DNA of 64,000 bases. Origin: Sinomonas susongensis. Lineage in GTDB: Bacteria > Actinomycetota > Actinomycetes > Actinomycetales > Micrococcaceae. Numbering within the stretch: position 1 is the first letter of the stretch; each line of letters opens with the position of its first letter. The translations under genes were made by a program, and so were the position numbers. The stretch lies in assembly GCF_005877005.1 (NCBI RefSeq), contig NZ_SSNH01000001.1:372001-436000 (forward strand), in the 5' to 3' direction. Below, piece after piece: positions 33,898 to 43,142 of the stretch. The notes under the pieces were generated by a model. That model saw only the letters and a list, made by a program, of their open reading frames with translations. It had not been told where the DNA came from and ran no database searches.

Positions 33898-35079
33898 TCA
33901 GACCGCGACGGGGTCGGCGTCGATGGCGACGCAGTCGATCGCGTACGCGACGGCTCCGAGCGTTGCCGCGCGCAGGCCGAGCTGGGCCTGCACGATGTCG
34001 GGCATGAGCTCCTCGCCGACGATGATCGAGCGCTCGACGGCGTGGCGCATCGGCCCCAGGAGGAGCTCGCCCCCACGCGAGAGTTCGCCGCCCACGACGA
34101 TCCGCTCCGGGTCGAGGAGGTTGCAGAGGTTCGCGGTGGCGAGCCCGATGTGCTTGCCGGCCTCCGCGATCGCACGGATGCAGCGCGCGTCGCCCGACAT
34201 CGCCTGCACCACCACGTCTCCGAGGTTCAGGCTGCCCAGATGGTCCCTGAGACCGTCGATGATGGCAGGGCCCCCCGCGACCGTTTCGAGGCATCCCCGG
34301 TTTCCGCAGCGGCAGAGGACGCCGTTCTCGCGCACCGTGAAGTGGCCGAACTCTCCCGCGATGCCATGATTCCCGCGGAAGACCTGTCCGTTCAGGAGCA
34401 GCCCCGCCCCGATCCCGTCGCCGACGTCGAGCGTGATGACGTTGCGCTTCCCCCTCGCGGCACCCAGACGGGCCTCCGCAAGGGCAGCCAGGTTCGCCGC
34501 GTTGTCGACGTAGACGGGCCGCCCCAGACGCCGCCCCAGCGAGTCGGCGATCTCCACGCCGTCCCACCCCCGCATGATTCCGCTCCGGGCGATCGTGCCG
34601 CTCCCGCGGTCATAGGGCGCGGGTATCGCGAGGCCGACGGCGAGGACTTCGTCCCGGGAGGCCTCGACCGACTCGAGCATGTCGCTGAGGAGCAGGGATA
34701 CCCGGTCGAGCTCGTTGTCGGCACGGTAGTCCTTGGCCAGGGGCATGTGGTTCTCGGTCACCACGGTGTGCGCGACGTCGGCGAGGGCGATCCGCATGTG
34801 CCGAGCCGAAAAGTGCACTCCCACGACGAGGCCGAGCGTGTGCGCGAGCGTGACCCTCTGGGCCCGCCGCCCGCTGCGGATGCTCTGCGTCGTGTGGAGC
34901 ACACCGGAAGTGGAGAGCTCCTTGACGATGTTGGAGACAGTCGCCGGGGAGAGCCCCGTGGCACCGGCCAATTCGACTTGGGTCAGGCCCCCGTACTTCT
35001 TGATGACGTCGATGATTCGCGCCCGGTTGGCTTCACGAAGTGAAGTCTGTGAGCCCGGGGTCCGGCGCTGGATTGCCAC
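33898..35079 (-). CDS. ROK-family transcriptional regulator (XylR/NagC-like)
   Basis: A 393-residue repressor. The winged helix is at residues 15-75 (ARIIDVIKKYGGLTQVELAG, LSPATVSNIVKEL). The sugar-kinase-like ROK domain has VDNAANLAALAEARLG, GIGAGLLLNGQVFRGNHGIA and the zinc motif GEFGHFTV..CRCGNRGCLET. It most likely represses the downstream ABC operon until a sugar binds. Start GTG 35079 has TATTCT 7 nt upstream, so the mRNA is probably leaderless. Confidence 0.9.
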   Translation of the reverse strand: MAIQRRTPGSQTSLREANRARIIDVIKKYGGLTQVELAGATGLSPATVSNIVKELSTSGVLHTTQSIRSGRRAQRVTLAHTLGLVVGVHFSARHMRIALADVAHTVVTENHMPLAKDYRADNELDRVSLLLSDMLESVEASRDEVLAVGLAIPAPYDRGSGTIARSGIMRGWDGVEIADSLGRRLGRPVYVDNAANLAALAEARLGAARGKRNVITLDVGDGIGAGLLLNGQVFRGNHGIAGEFGHFTVRENGVLCRCGNRGCLETVAGGPAIIDGLRDHLGSLNLGDVVVQAMSGDARCIRAIAEAGKHIGLATANLCNLLDPERIVVGGELSRGGELLLGPMRHAVERSIIVGEELMPDIVQAQLGLRAATLGAVAYAIDCVAIDADPVAV

Positions 35080-35086
35080 GAGGAGC

Positions 35087-35092
35087 AGAATA
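35087..35092 (-). promoter_or_regulatory. -10 box for the leaderless ROK gene
   Basis: TATTCT on the minus strand followed by GCTCCTC and GTG 35079. Confidence 0.5.
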
Positions 35093-35139
35093 CATGGCTG
35101 CGCAAGAGTTCAGACGGGCGGGCCGGACAGGCCCGCACC

Positions 35140-36738
35140 TCAGAGGAGGCCCGCCATCCAGGACTCGACCTCGCCGGGCTCGCGGGGGAGCGCCGAGGAG
35201 AGGCTCACGGGTCCGTCCGCCGTCATGAGGATGTCGTCCTCGATCCGCACCCCGATCCCGCGGTACTCCTCGGGCACCGCGAGGTCTTCTTCCTTGAAGT
35301 ACAGCCCCGGTTCGATGGTGAACACCATGCCCGGTCTCAGCTCGCCGTCGAGGTAGAGCTCGGCCCTGGCCTGCGCGCAGTCGTGGACGTCGAGGCCGAG
35401 GTGGTGGCTCGTGCCGTGGGGCATCCAGCGCCGGTGCTGCTGGCCCTCCGGCGAGAGGGCTTCCGCCGCGCTCACCGGCAGGACCCCCCACTCCTCGAGG
35501 CGCGCCGCGAGGACTTCCATCGCCGCCGAGTGGACGTCGCGGAAGCGCACGCCGGGGCGGGCGGCCGCGAACGCGGCGTCGGCGGCATCCAGCACGGCCT
35601 GGTACACGCGCCGCTGGACGTCGCTGAACTTGCCGCTGACTGGGACCGTGCGTGTGACGTCGGCCGTGTAGAGCGACTCGGCCTCGACCCCCGCGTCCAC
35701 GAGCAGCAGGTCGCCCTCACGTACCGGGCCGTTGTTGGTGATCCAGTGGAGGACCGTCGCGTGGTTCCCGGCGGCGGCAATCGTGTCGTAGCCGAGGTCG
35801 TTGCCCTCTTCACGGGCCTTCGCGAAGAAGGTCGTCTCGATGACGCGCTCGCCGCGTCGGTGCGCGACAGCTCGCGGAAGGGCGCGCACGATCTCCTCGA
35901 ACCCGGCCGCCGTTGCAGCCACCGCTTCCTCGAGCTGCTCGACCTCCCACTCGTCCTTGACGAGGCGCAGCTCTGAGAGCGCCTCCTTCAGCTGATCGTC
36001 GAGGGCGTCGAACTCGCTCAGGTCGAGGGCATCCGGGTCCTGGGCGGTGTTGTAGCGCACCGTGTCGACGAGCGCGTCGAGGTTCTCGTCGACCTTGCGC
36101 ACGAGGCGGACCGAGAGGCCGCCGATCTCCGGGGCTCCCACGCCCTTCGTGAGCGCGACTTCAAGCTCGTCGAGGTGTGCGGTCGCGAGGCCGAGGAGCG
36201 CCTTGAGCTCTGCGAGGGTGGGCCGGGGGCCCACCCAGAACTCGCCCGTGTGTGCGTTGGCGTAGAACTGCTCAGTGTCCCGGCCCGCGAGCGGGCGGAA
36301 GTAGAGGGTCGCCGTGTGGTGGCCGCCGTCGTCGCCGGTCCCCTCCTCGACGGGTTCGAGGACGAGCACGGCGTCGGGCTCGTGATCCGTTCCGAGGCCC
36401 GTGAGATGGGCGAATGCCGAGTGCGGGCGGAACCTGTAGTCCGTGTCGTTCGAGCGCACCTTGGGCGGCCCCGCCGGGATCACGAGGCGCTCGCCGGGGA
36501 ACTGCTCGGAGATCGCGCGACGACGGCGGGCAGCGAACGCTGCGACGTCTGCGAGCTGCGGGAGTTCCTGGTCGGCAGGGGCCCACTGGGAGGCCATGAA
36601 GCTCTTGAAGGCGTCCGAGGAAGGCCGCTGCGATCGGTTGTTCACGCGGTCCTCGAGGGATTGGACGGACTGCTGCCCTGACTGGGCGCCGGGTTCGGGG
36701 CTGTAGCCATGGCCGGCCGCGGTTTCTGAAGCATTCAC
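35140..36738 (-). CDS. pepP: Xaa-Pro aminopeptidase (aminopeptidase P)
   Basis: A 532-residue M24B metallopeptidase that removes an N-terminal residue preceding proline. The N-terminal creatinase-type domain includes FRPHSAFAHLTGLGTDHEPD. Metal ligands are in LLLVDAGVEAESLYTADVTR (two Asp), PHGTSHHLGLDVHD (His), FTIEPGLYF (Glu) and GVRIEDDIL (Glu). Start GTG 36738 (VNASETAAGHGY) is set by a box 6 nt upstream; a shorter start is possible because the first 40 residues are low-complexity. It is divergent from the PHP gene. Confidence 0.92.
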   Translation of the reverse strand: MNASETAAGHGYSPEPGAQSGQQSVQSLEDRVNNRSQRPSSDAFKSFMASQWAPADQELPQLADVAAFAARRRRAISEQFPGERLVIPAGPPKVRSNDTDYRFRPHSAFAHLTGLGTDHEPDAVLVLEPVEEGTGDDGGHHTATLYFRPLAGRDTEQFYANAHTGEFWVGPRPTLAELKALLGLATAHLDELEVALTKGVGAPEIGGLSVRLVRKVDENLDALVDTVRYNTAQDPDALDLSEFDALDDQLKEALSELRLVKDEWEVEQLEEAVAATAAGFEEIVRALPRAVAHRRGERVIETTFFAKAREEGNDLGYDTIAAAGNHATVLHWITNNGPVREGDLLLVDAGVEAESLYTADVTRTVPVSGKFSDVQRRVYQAVLDAADAAFAAARPGVRFRDVHSAAMEVLAARLEEWGVLPVSAAEALSPEGQQHRRWMPHGTSHHLGLDVHDCAQARAELYLDGELRPGMVFTIEPGLYFKEEDLAVPEEYRGIGVRIEDDILMTADGPVSLSSALPREPGEVESWMAGLL

Positions 36739-36744
36739 GAGCCC

Positions 36745-36816
36745 ATTCTTCCACCGGCCCCCACGAAGTCCACCCTTCCGGAAAACCCCGGCGCTGCGCG
36801 TCGGGAAGGCTATCGT
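36745..36816. promoter_or_regulatory. Divergent leaderless promoters of pepP and the PHP gene
   Basis: Minus strand: AAGAAT (36750-36745), 6 nt, GTG 36738. Plus strand: TATCGT (36811-36816), 6 nt, GTG 36823. Confidence 0.45.
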
Positions 36817-36822
36817 GGTCGC

Positions 36823-37671
36823 GTGAGGATTGATCTCCACGCTCATTCGAGCGTCTCCGACGGGACGGACACCCCCGCCGAACTCGTAGCGGCCGCCCGC
36901 GAGGCCGGACTGGATGCCGTCGCGATCACGGACCATGATTCGACGAGTGGCTGGACGGAGGCCGCCGAGGCCGCGCGGTCCCTCGGGGTCACGCTCGTGC
37001 CCGGAATGGAGGTCTCCTGCCGGACCCCTGAGGGGATCAGCGTCCACGTCCTCAGCTACCTGCACGATCCGCAGCACGAGGGACTGCTCGAGGAGATCAC
37101 GAAGGCCAAGGACGCCCGGCTCAGCCGCGCGGAGCACATGGTCTCCCTGCTCGCCGAGGACTATCCGCTCTCTTGGGACGACGTCACGCATCACGTAGCG
37201 CCCGGGGCCACGGTCGGACGTCCGCATATCGCGGACGCGCTCGTCGCAGCGGGGATCGTGGAAGACCGCACGGAGGCGTTCGCGACCATCCTCTCGTCGC
37301 GGTCCCGGTACTTCCTCCAGCACTACGCGCCCGAGCCTGCGCTCGCCGTCGAACTCGTCCGCGCCGCAGGCGGCGTCCCCGTGTTCGCGCACCCAGTCGC
37401 GGAGGCACGCGGACGCACCGTCGGCGAGGGGACGTACCACGACATGATCGATGCGGGTCTTGCGGGACTGGAGGTCTACCACCGGGACAATCCCGAGGAC
37501 CGGCGTCCGTTCCTGCTCGAGCTCGCCGAACAGAACGGGCTGTTCGTGACGGGGTCTTCTGACTATCACGGGCTGGGGAAGGTCAACCGGCTCGGCGAGA
37601 ACACGACGTCGCCCGAGGTGCTCGGGGAGATCGAGCGCCAGGCGCGGGGCGCCGTCGTCGTACGGGGCTGA
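36823..37671 (+). CDS. PHP-domain phosphoesterase
   Basis: A 282-residue PHP metal-dependent hydrolase. Metal motifs are DLHAHSSVSDGTDTP (residues 4-18), ITDHDSTSGW, VPGMEVSC, FAHPVAEARG and GSSDYHGLGK. Related enzymes hydrolyse 3-prime,5-prime-nucleotide bisphosphates or act as oligoribonuclease-like RNase AM. The true substrate here is not certain. Start GTG 36823 has TATCGT 6 nt upstream. It is convergent with the DNA methyltransferase gene 21 bp away. Confidence 0.87.
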   Translation: MRIDLHAHSSVSDGTDTPAELVAAAREAGLDAVAITDHDSTSGWTEAAEAARSLGVTLVPGMEVSCRTPEGISVHVLSYLHDPQHEGLLEEITKAKDARLSRAEHMVSLLAEDYPLSWDDVTHHVAPGATVGRPHIADALVAAGIVEDRTEAFATILSSRSRYFLQHYAPEPALAVELVRAAGGVPVFAHPVAEARGRTVGEGTYHDMIDAGLAGLEVYHRDNPEDRRPFLLELAEQNGLFVTGSSDYHGLGKVNRLGENTTSPEVLGEIERQARGAVVVRG

Positions 37672-37692
37672 GCGCGCGCCGAGCGGGCAGCC

Positions 37693-38580
37693 TCAGGCGG
37701 GACGCGCGTCCGCCCGGACAATCTCAGCCGAGGAGAGCCTCGCGGCCATGATGTCCACGGCCTGCGGATTCGAGTCCACGCACACGAAACGCCGGCCGAG
37801 CTCACGCGCGGCCGCGCCGAGGGTGCCCGAGCCGGCGAAGAAGTCGAGGACCCAGTCGCCCGGGCGCGAACTGGCGGCGACCATGCGTCGCACGAGGCCC
37901 AGTGGCTTCTGCGTCGGATAGCCCGTCTTCTCCCGGCCCGTCGGGGAGACGATCGTGTGCCACCACACGTCAGTCGGGAGCTTGCCGAGCTCCCGCTTCT
38001 CGGGCGTCACGAGTCCGGGTGCCATGTAGGGCTCGCGGTCCACTTCGGCGCTGTCGAAGTGGTATCTCGCGGGGTCCTTGACGTACACGAGGATCGTGTC
38101 GTGCTTGGTGGGCCACCGGCGCCGGGCGCGCGCTCCGAAGTCGTACGCCCACACGATCTCGTTGAGAAAGCACTCGCGCCCGAAGACGGCGTCGAGCATG
38201 ACCTTCGCATAGTGCACCTCGCGGTAGTCGAGGTGCAGGTAGAGCGTGCCTTCGGGCGAGAGGAGGCGCCAGGCCTCGAGAAGCCGCGGTTCGAGGAACG
38301 TCCAGTAGTCGCCGAACGCGTCGTCGTACCGATGGAGTGCGCCCTTGATCGTCTCGTAGCGCTGCCCGCCGAAGCCGACACGATCCCCGTCAGAGCTCCG
38401 GACCATCGTGAGGGACTGGCGGCGCTGCGCCCGGCCCGTGTTGAACGGAGGGTCGATGTAGACCATCGTGAACGCGCCGTCGGGCAGGAGAGGGAGGTAC
38501 TCCGCATTGTCTGCGCAGACGACGAGGTCGGGGCCGTCCGGGCGCCAGCCGGCGCCCGGACCGAAGCCGCACTCCGACAC
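37693..38580 (-). CDS. Orphan site-specific DNA methyltransferase (beta-class amino-methyltransferase)
   Basis: A 295-residue DNA N6-adenine or N4-cytosine methyltransferase. Catalytic motif IV DPPF is at residues 43-46 (YIDPPFNTG) and the SAM motif I FFAGSGTLGA is near residue 247, the beta-class order. The middle region (about 85-200) is the target-recognition part. No restriction gene is near. Start GTG 38580 is 13 bp after the helicase stop, with an AGGGA upstream, so translation is coupled. The recognition sequence cannot be read from sequence. Confidence 0.87.
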   Translation of the reverse strand: MSECGFGPGAGWRPDGPDLVVCADNAEYLPLLPDGAFTMVYIDPPFNTGRAQRRQSLTMVRSSDGDRVGFGGQRYETIKGALHRYDDAFGDYWTFLEPRLLEAWRLLSPEGTLYLHLDYREVHYAKVMLDAVFGRECFLNEIVWAYDFGARARRRWPTKHDTILVYVKDPARYHFDSAEVDREPYMAPGLVTPEKRELGKLPTDVWWHTIVSPTGREKTGYPTQKPLGLVRRMVAASSRPGDWVLDFFAGSGTLGAAARELGRRFVCVDSNPQAVDIMAARLSSAEIVRADARPA

Positions 38581-38593
38581 CGGGTCCCTGGCC

Positions 38594-40405
38594 CTACTCG
38601 GCCTGGGAGCGGCTGACGACCTCGCCCTCGACGCGGCGGGTCCGCGAACGACGACGCCGCGCGGCCAGCACGCCGCGATCGACGCCTTCCTCGGCGTCTC
38701 CCTGCAGGAAGACGGAGGCGGCTGCTGCCGCCGGACCCTGCTTGGCTTCGCTGGCCTTCGTGCCGCGGCCCTTGGCTTTGGCAGCGGTGGCGCCCTCAGC
38801 CGACGCCGTCTCCTCGCTGTTCGCCGTGCGCCGGCGGCGGGGACGGCCTTCACCGCGGGATTGACGGTCGGAGCGGCCACGGCCGTGACCGTGCTTCCCC
38901 TCGCCATCGCCGCGTTCGGCCTTCGCCTCGCCCTCCGCTGAAACCGACGCCGCGGGCGCGCGCCTTTCGCGCTTCTCGCTGTGGCCGCGCTCCCGGCCCT
39001 TCACGCCGCGCGGGCGCGACTTCTGCCCAGGCCCGCCGAGGTCTTCGAGCTCCTCGGCCTCGACTCCCTCGAGGACGCGCTTGTGCCGGGGCAGGCGCCC
39101 CTTCGTGCCCTCAGGGATGTCGAGGTCCGTGAAGAGGTGCGCAGAGGACGAATAGGTTTCGACGGGCTCGGGGACGTCGAGACCCAGAGCCTTGTTGATG
39201 AGCGACCAGCGGGGGACGTCCTCCCAGTCGACGAACGTCACCGCGGTGCCCTTGTGCCCGGCACGGCCGGTGCGCCCCACGCGGTGCAGGTAGGTCTTCT
39301 CGTCCTCGGGGCACTGGAAGTTGATGACGTGGGTGACGTCCTCGACGTCGATGCCGCGCGCGGCAACGTCCGTCGCGACGAGCACATCGACCTTGTTGTT
39401 CCGGAACGCCCGCAGGGCCTGCTCGCGTGCGCCCTGCCCGAGGTCGCCGTGAAGGGCGGCCGCGGCGAAACCACGGTCGACGAGCTCCTCCGCGAGCTTC
39501 GCGGCGGTGCGCTTGGTCTTCGTGAAGATGATCGTCCGACCGCGTCCCTCGGCCTGGAGGATGCGGGCCACCACCTCGTCCTTGTCGAGCTGGTGGGCGC
39601 GGTAGATGACCTGCCGGATGTCCTTCTTCGTGATCGAGTCGTCGTCCGGGTCGGACGCCCGGATGTGCGTGGGCCGGCTCATGTAGCGACGGGCCATGGC
39701 GACGACGGGGCCCGGCATGGTTGCCGAGAAGAGGAGCGTCTGGCGGATCGCGGGGACTGCGCCGAGCAGCGTCTCGACGTCGGGCAGGAAGCCGAGGTCG
39801 AGCATCTCGTCGGCCTCGTCGAGCACGACCACCCGGACGTTATTGAGGTTGAGGTGCCGCTGACGGTGCAGGTCGATGAGGCGGCCCGGCGTGCCCACGA
39901 CGACGTCGACGCCGCGCTGGAGCGACTCGATCTGCGGCTCGTAGGCACGCCCGCCGTAGATGACCTCGATCCGGAGGTTGGTGCGCTTCGCGGCGGTCCT
40001 CAGATCCTGCGACACCTGGACGGCAAGTTCGCGGGTCGGGACGACGATGAGCGCCTGCGGTGCACCCGGAGCCGGGAGCTTCCCATAGTTGGGGTCGTCC
40101 ACGGGAATGGTCCGCTGGAGGGCGGGGATGCCGAACCCGAGTGTCTTGCCCGTTCCGGTCTTCGCCTGGCCGATGATGTCGTGTCCTCCGAGGGCGACGC
40201 CGAGGGTCATCGACTGGATCGGGAACGGGTGCAGGATGCCGGCATCGGCGAGCGACTGGGCGATCTCGGGAATGACGCCGTAGTCGCTGAAGGTCTTCTG
40301 TGCCTCCTGGCGGACGGGCGCGTCGTTGGTGATCGTCTCCTCGGTCTCGAGCACCTCGGCGCCGGTGTCGTCCAAGAGGACTTCGTGGGTGTGGACTTCG
40401 TTCAA
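38594..40405 (-). CDS. DEAD-box ATP-dependent RNA helicase (RhlE/DeaD-like)
   Basis: A 603-residue RNA helicase. Q motif FSDYGVIPEIAQSL, motif I AKTGTGKT, Ia PTRELAVQ, II VLDEADEMLD, III SAT, and VI HRVGRTGRAG are all visible. The last 150 residues are a basic, Arg/Glu/Gly-rich disordered tail with RGHSEKRERR and RGRSDRQSRGEGRPRRRR. It should unwind structured RNA in ribosome assembly or decay. Start is TTG 40405 (before NEVHTHEV), with GGAGAGGGA upstream; no ATG or GTG fits. A leader of about 200 nt seems to precede it. Confidence 0.92.
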   Translation of the reverse strand: MNEVHTHEVLLDDTGAEVLETEETITNDAPVRQEAQKTFSDYGVIPEIAQSLADAGILHPFPIQSMTLGVALGGHDIIGQAKTGTGKTLGFGIPALQRTIPVDDPNYGKLPAPGAPQALIVVPTRELAVQVSQDLRTAAKRTNLRIEVIYGGRAYEPQIESLQRGVDVVVGTPGRLIDLHRQRHLNLNNVRVVVLDEADEMLDLGFLPDVETLLGAVPAIRQTLLFSATMPGPVVAMARRYMSRPTHIRASDPDDDSITKKDIRQVIYRAHQLDKDEVVARILQAEGRGRTIIFTKTKRTAAKLAEELVDRGFAAAALHGDLGQGAREQALRAFRNNKVDVLVATDVAARGIDVEDVTHVINFQCPEDEKTYLHRVGRTGRAGHKGTAVTFVDWEDVPRWSLINKALGLDVPEPVETYSSSAHLFTDLDIPEGTKGRLPRHKRVLEGVEAEELEDLGGPGQKSRPRGVKGRERGHSEKRERRAPAASVSAEGEAKAERGDGEGKHGHGRGRSDRQSRGEGRPRRRRTANSEETASAEGATAAKAKGRGTKASEAKQGPAAAAASVFLQGDAEEGVDRGVLAARRRRSRTRRVEGEVVSRSQAE

Positions 40406-40692
40406 GGGGTGGTGTCCCTCTCCATCTGGGCTAGGTCGAGCCGCTCGACGGACGACAGGGGACGAGGGGCAGTGAGCCTCGCCTCGGCCGGAGGCGTTCG
40501 GAGCAGTCGTGCAGCAGCCATCCAGTGGAAGCCGATCGCGGGCTATCAGGGCGCCGGCGTCAGTGGCCGGCAAGTTGAAAAGCAGATCGCAAATGTACGA
40601 CCGGGCATCCAATAACATTTCAAGGATACCGTGCAGGCTTGCAATTCCGGGAATCGTGGCCTACGACACGCGGCCTGGGCTCCCGATCCGGG
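40406..40692 (-). other. Non-coding interval upstream of the DEAD-box helicase gene
   Basis: A 287-bp gap between the helicase start and the RNB stop, both on the minus strand. I see no protein gene in it. A TATCCT at 40628-40623 could be a -10, giving a leader of about 210 nt. The sequence is less GC-rich near 40570-40640 (AAGTTGAAAAGCAGATCGCA, CAATAACATTTCAAGG). Confidence 0.5.
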
Positions 40693-42252
40693 TCACACCC
40701 GCTCGAACAGGACCAACCGTTTCTGGATGTCGGCGGTGACGAGCCGGACACGGATCGTGGTCCCGGACTCCATGTCGCCCTCGCAGCGCGCGGTCACCGG
40801 GGGATCCGCGAGCTGGACCGTGCCGAAGGGCTTGGCCGAGGCCGAGGGACGCGTCCCGTTCTGCGAGCTCGCGATGCGGTCGAGCGGCTGGGCGGGACGG
40901 CGTTCCCCATTGGCGGCCGGCGCTCCGTTCGCAGGCGAGGGCTTCGAGCCCGAAACGACGACGGCGTCGAACTCCTGGCCGACCCGGTGCACGAGCAGCG
41001 CGGCCTCGACAAGGTCGAGCGACGCGCGTTCGACCTGCGCCGCCCGGAGGTCCGATGCGGCCATGAGCCCGGGCAGCGCTGGGAGCGCGTCGCGAACCCA
41101 GTGGGGGACCTCGCGCGCGTTCGCGAGAGCCTCGCAGAGCACGAGAACGAAGCGGTCGACGAGACGGCGCAGCGGGGCGGTGGTGTGGGCATACGGCGCA
41201 GCGATGGCGGCCTGGACGTGACGCTCGGGCACTCTCCCGTCGAAAGGGGTGTAGGCAGCCCCACGGAACAGGGCCGCGGCGGCGTGGAGGATCGCAAGCT
41301 GGCGCGGGTCCGAGGCATCGAGGGTCCTCAGGTACTCGCCGTACGGAACGCTCGTGTCCCATTCGCGCCCGAGGGCTTGGGTCTGCCGGAGGAAGTGGCG
41401 CAGCGACTTGTCGTCCGGCGGCGGCATGGTCCTGAGGATGCCGACGCGGCCGTCCATCATGAGCCTCGCCGCGGCCATGCCCGCCATGAGCGAGATCTGC
41501 GCGTTCCAGTCCTCAACCGGGTGCGCGGAGGAAGCCTTGATCCGGTACCCGCCGTCGTCGGTCGGCACAATCTCCTGCTCGGGCAGGTTCAGGCTCGCCC
41601 CGCCGCGCCGGCGCTCGAGCTCGACCCTCTTGAGGCCCACCTCCCTGAGGAGCATGAGGGAATCAGTCGCGCTGCCGGCGTCGATCTGCTCCTGGACCTC
41701 GGCGTACGCGAGCCGTGCGCGGCTCCGCACCCGCGCACGCTGGAGGCCGACGTCGGTCACCTCGCCGTTCGCATCGAGCCGGAAGTCCCACACGAAGGCT
41801 CCGCGAACCGAGTCGGCCAGGAGGCTCCCCACGTTGTCGGTGATGTCGTCCGGGTGGAGGGGAACCTTCTCGTCCGGGGCGTAGATGGTCTGGCCGCGGC
41901 GCCGTGTCTCGGCGTCGAGCTCTCCGTCGGGACGGACGAAAGCCGGCACGTCGGCGATCGCGTACCGCACCCGGTAGCCCGTGCCGTCCCGTTCGATGTG
42001 GAGGGCCTGGTCCAGATCGGTGGAACCCGGCGGATCGATCGTGACGAACTCGACGTCCGTGTGGTCGGGCGTCGGGAGCTCGAGCGAGGCAATCGCAGCC
42101 TCCGCCTCGGCCAGCGCGGCAGGGGGATAGTGGGACGCGAGCTGGAACTCCTCGCGGAGCGCGGCAAAGGCAGACTCCAGCGCGACGATCCCCGGGCGGG
42201 TGGCGGGCGCTGTCGCGGCCCCCGCCTTCGCCGTGATGTGCTGGTAGCCCAC
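40693..42252 (-). CDS. RNB-domain exoribonuclease (RNase II/R family)
   Basis: A 519-residue 3-prime to 5-prime exoribonuclease. The catalytic acidic motif is FVTIDPPGSTDLDQALHI near residue 70. FVRPDGELDAETRRRGQTIY and HTTAPLRRLVDRFV are other RNB motifs. A C-terminal S1-like part ends the protein. It is shorter than RNase R (about 750-800), lacking the N-terminal cold-shock domains; this short form is usual in Actinobacteria. GTG 42252 has TAGGCT 7 nt upstream. Confidence 0.87.
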   Translation of the reverse strand: MGYQHITAKAGAATAPATRPGIVALESAFAALREEFQLASHYPPAALAEAEAAIASLELPTPDHTDVEFVTIDPPGSTDLDQALHIERDGTGYRVRYAIADVPAFVRPDGELDAETRRRGQTIYAPDEKVPLHPDDITDNVGSLLADSVRGAFVWDFRLDANGEVTDVGLQRARVRSRARLAYAEVQEQIDAGSATDSLMLLREVGLKRVELERRRGGASLNLPEQEIVPTDDGGYRIKASSAHPVEDWNAQISLMAGMAAARLMMDGRVGILRTMPPPDDKSLRHFLRQTQALGREWDTSVPYGEYLRTLDASDPRQLAILHAAAALFRGAAYTPFDGRVPERHVQAAIAAPYAHTTAPLRRLVDRFVLVLCEALANAREVPHWVRDALPALPGLMAASDLRAAQVERASLDLVEAALLVHRVGQEFDAVVVSGSKPSPANGAPAANGERRPAQPLDRIASSQNGTRPSASAKPFGTVQLADPPVTARCEGDMESGTTIRVRLVTADIQKRLVLFERV

Positions 42253-42259
42253 GAGCGTC

Positions 42260-42265
42260 AGCCTA
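42260..42265 (-). promoter_or_regulatory. -10 box for the leaderless RNB gene
   Basis: TAGGCT on the minus strand followed by GACGCTC and GTG 42252. Confidence 0.5.
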
Positions 42266-42299
42266 GACCTCCCCGTCGCAGGCGGACAGGAGGTTCTGG

Positions 42300-43142
42300 T
42301 CAGGCGGTCTGGCCGAACCGGCGGGGATGGGCCGGGAACACGCCGAGGATCCGGAGCTCGGACGAGAAGAACGTGAGTTCCTCGAGGGCGCGGGCGAGCG
42401 GCGGCTCGTCCGGATGCCCCTCGACGTCGACCATGAACATCGTGGCCGCGAACTTCCCGTTCACCATGTAGCTCTCGAGGCGGGTCATGTTGACGCCGTT
42501 CGTCGCGAAGCCGCCGAGGGCCTTGTAGAGCGCGGCCGGGATGTTCTTCACGCGGAATACGAAGCTGGTGACGAACGGTCCCTCTCCTACCGGCGGGAAC
42601 TCGCGCGGGGGAGCGAGGATCACGAACCGCGTCGTGTTGTGCTTGTGGTCTTCGATGTCGGAGGCGAGGACGTCGAGGCCGTAGCGCTGGGCCGCGAGGG
42701 GAGGCGCGATCGAGAGCTTCGCCGGGTCGCCCCACTCGGCTACCTCACGAGCCGAGCCCGCGGTGTCGCCGGCCACGACGGGAGTGAGGCCGTGCGACCG
42801 GATGAAGCCGCGGCACTGCGCCAGGGCGTGCACGTGGCTGTGGACTTCGCGGGCCCCCTCGATCGTCGACCCAGGGATGCCCATGAGGCTGAAGCGAATG
42901 CGGAGGAAATGCTCGCCGACGATCTGCAGCGCCGTCGTGGGAAGCAGCAGGTGGATGTCCGCCACGCGCCCGGCCACCGTGTTGTCGATGGGGATCATCG
43001 CGAACTGCGCCTCGCCGCCGTCGACCGCTGCGAACGCGTCCTCGAACGTCGCACAGGCGAGCGCGTCCGCGTCCGGGAAGGCCTCGAGCGCGGCCATGTG
43101 CGAGTTGGCGCCCGGCTCCCCCTGATAGGCGACGACGGTCAT
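42300..43142 (-). CDS. pheA: Prephenate dehydratase
   Basis: A 280-residue enzyme converting prephenate to phenylpyruvate for phenylalanine synthesis. The catalytic domain has AYQGEPGANSHMAA, IPIDNTVAGRV and the TRF motif HNTTRFVIL. The C-terminal ACT regulatory domain (about 195-275) has SFVFRVKNIPAALYKALGGF and NMTRLESYM, the site for Phe feedback (usual ESRP is altered to ESYM). ATG 43142 overlaps the thiE stop by 4 bp, so it is coupled to thiE. Confidence 0.94.
   Translation of the reverse strand: MTVVAYQGEPGANSHMAALEAFPDADALACATFEDAFAAVDGGEAQFAMIPIDNTVAGRVADIHLLLPTTALQIVGEHFLRIRFSLMGIPGSTIEGAREVHSHVHALAQCRGFIRSHGLTPVVAGDTAGSAREVAEWGDPAKLSIAPPLAAQRYGLDVLASDIEDHKHNTTRFVILAPPREFPPVGEGPFVTSFVFRVKNIPAALYKALGGFATNGVNMTRLESYMVNGKFAATMFMVDVEGHPDEPPLARALEELTFFSSELRILGVFPAHPRRFGQTA

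Noticed and set aside
36739-37569. Upstream extension of the pepP frame across the PHP gene
   Set aside because: Antisense to a gene with full PHP metal motifs; the family start of aminopeptidase P and the promoter box are at 36738.
38581-38907. Longer N terminus for the DNA methyltransferase overlapping the helicase tail
   Set aside because: The extra residues are just another frame of the helicase low-complexity tail, and the methyltransferase fold begins at the GTG 38580.
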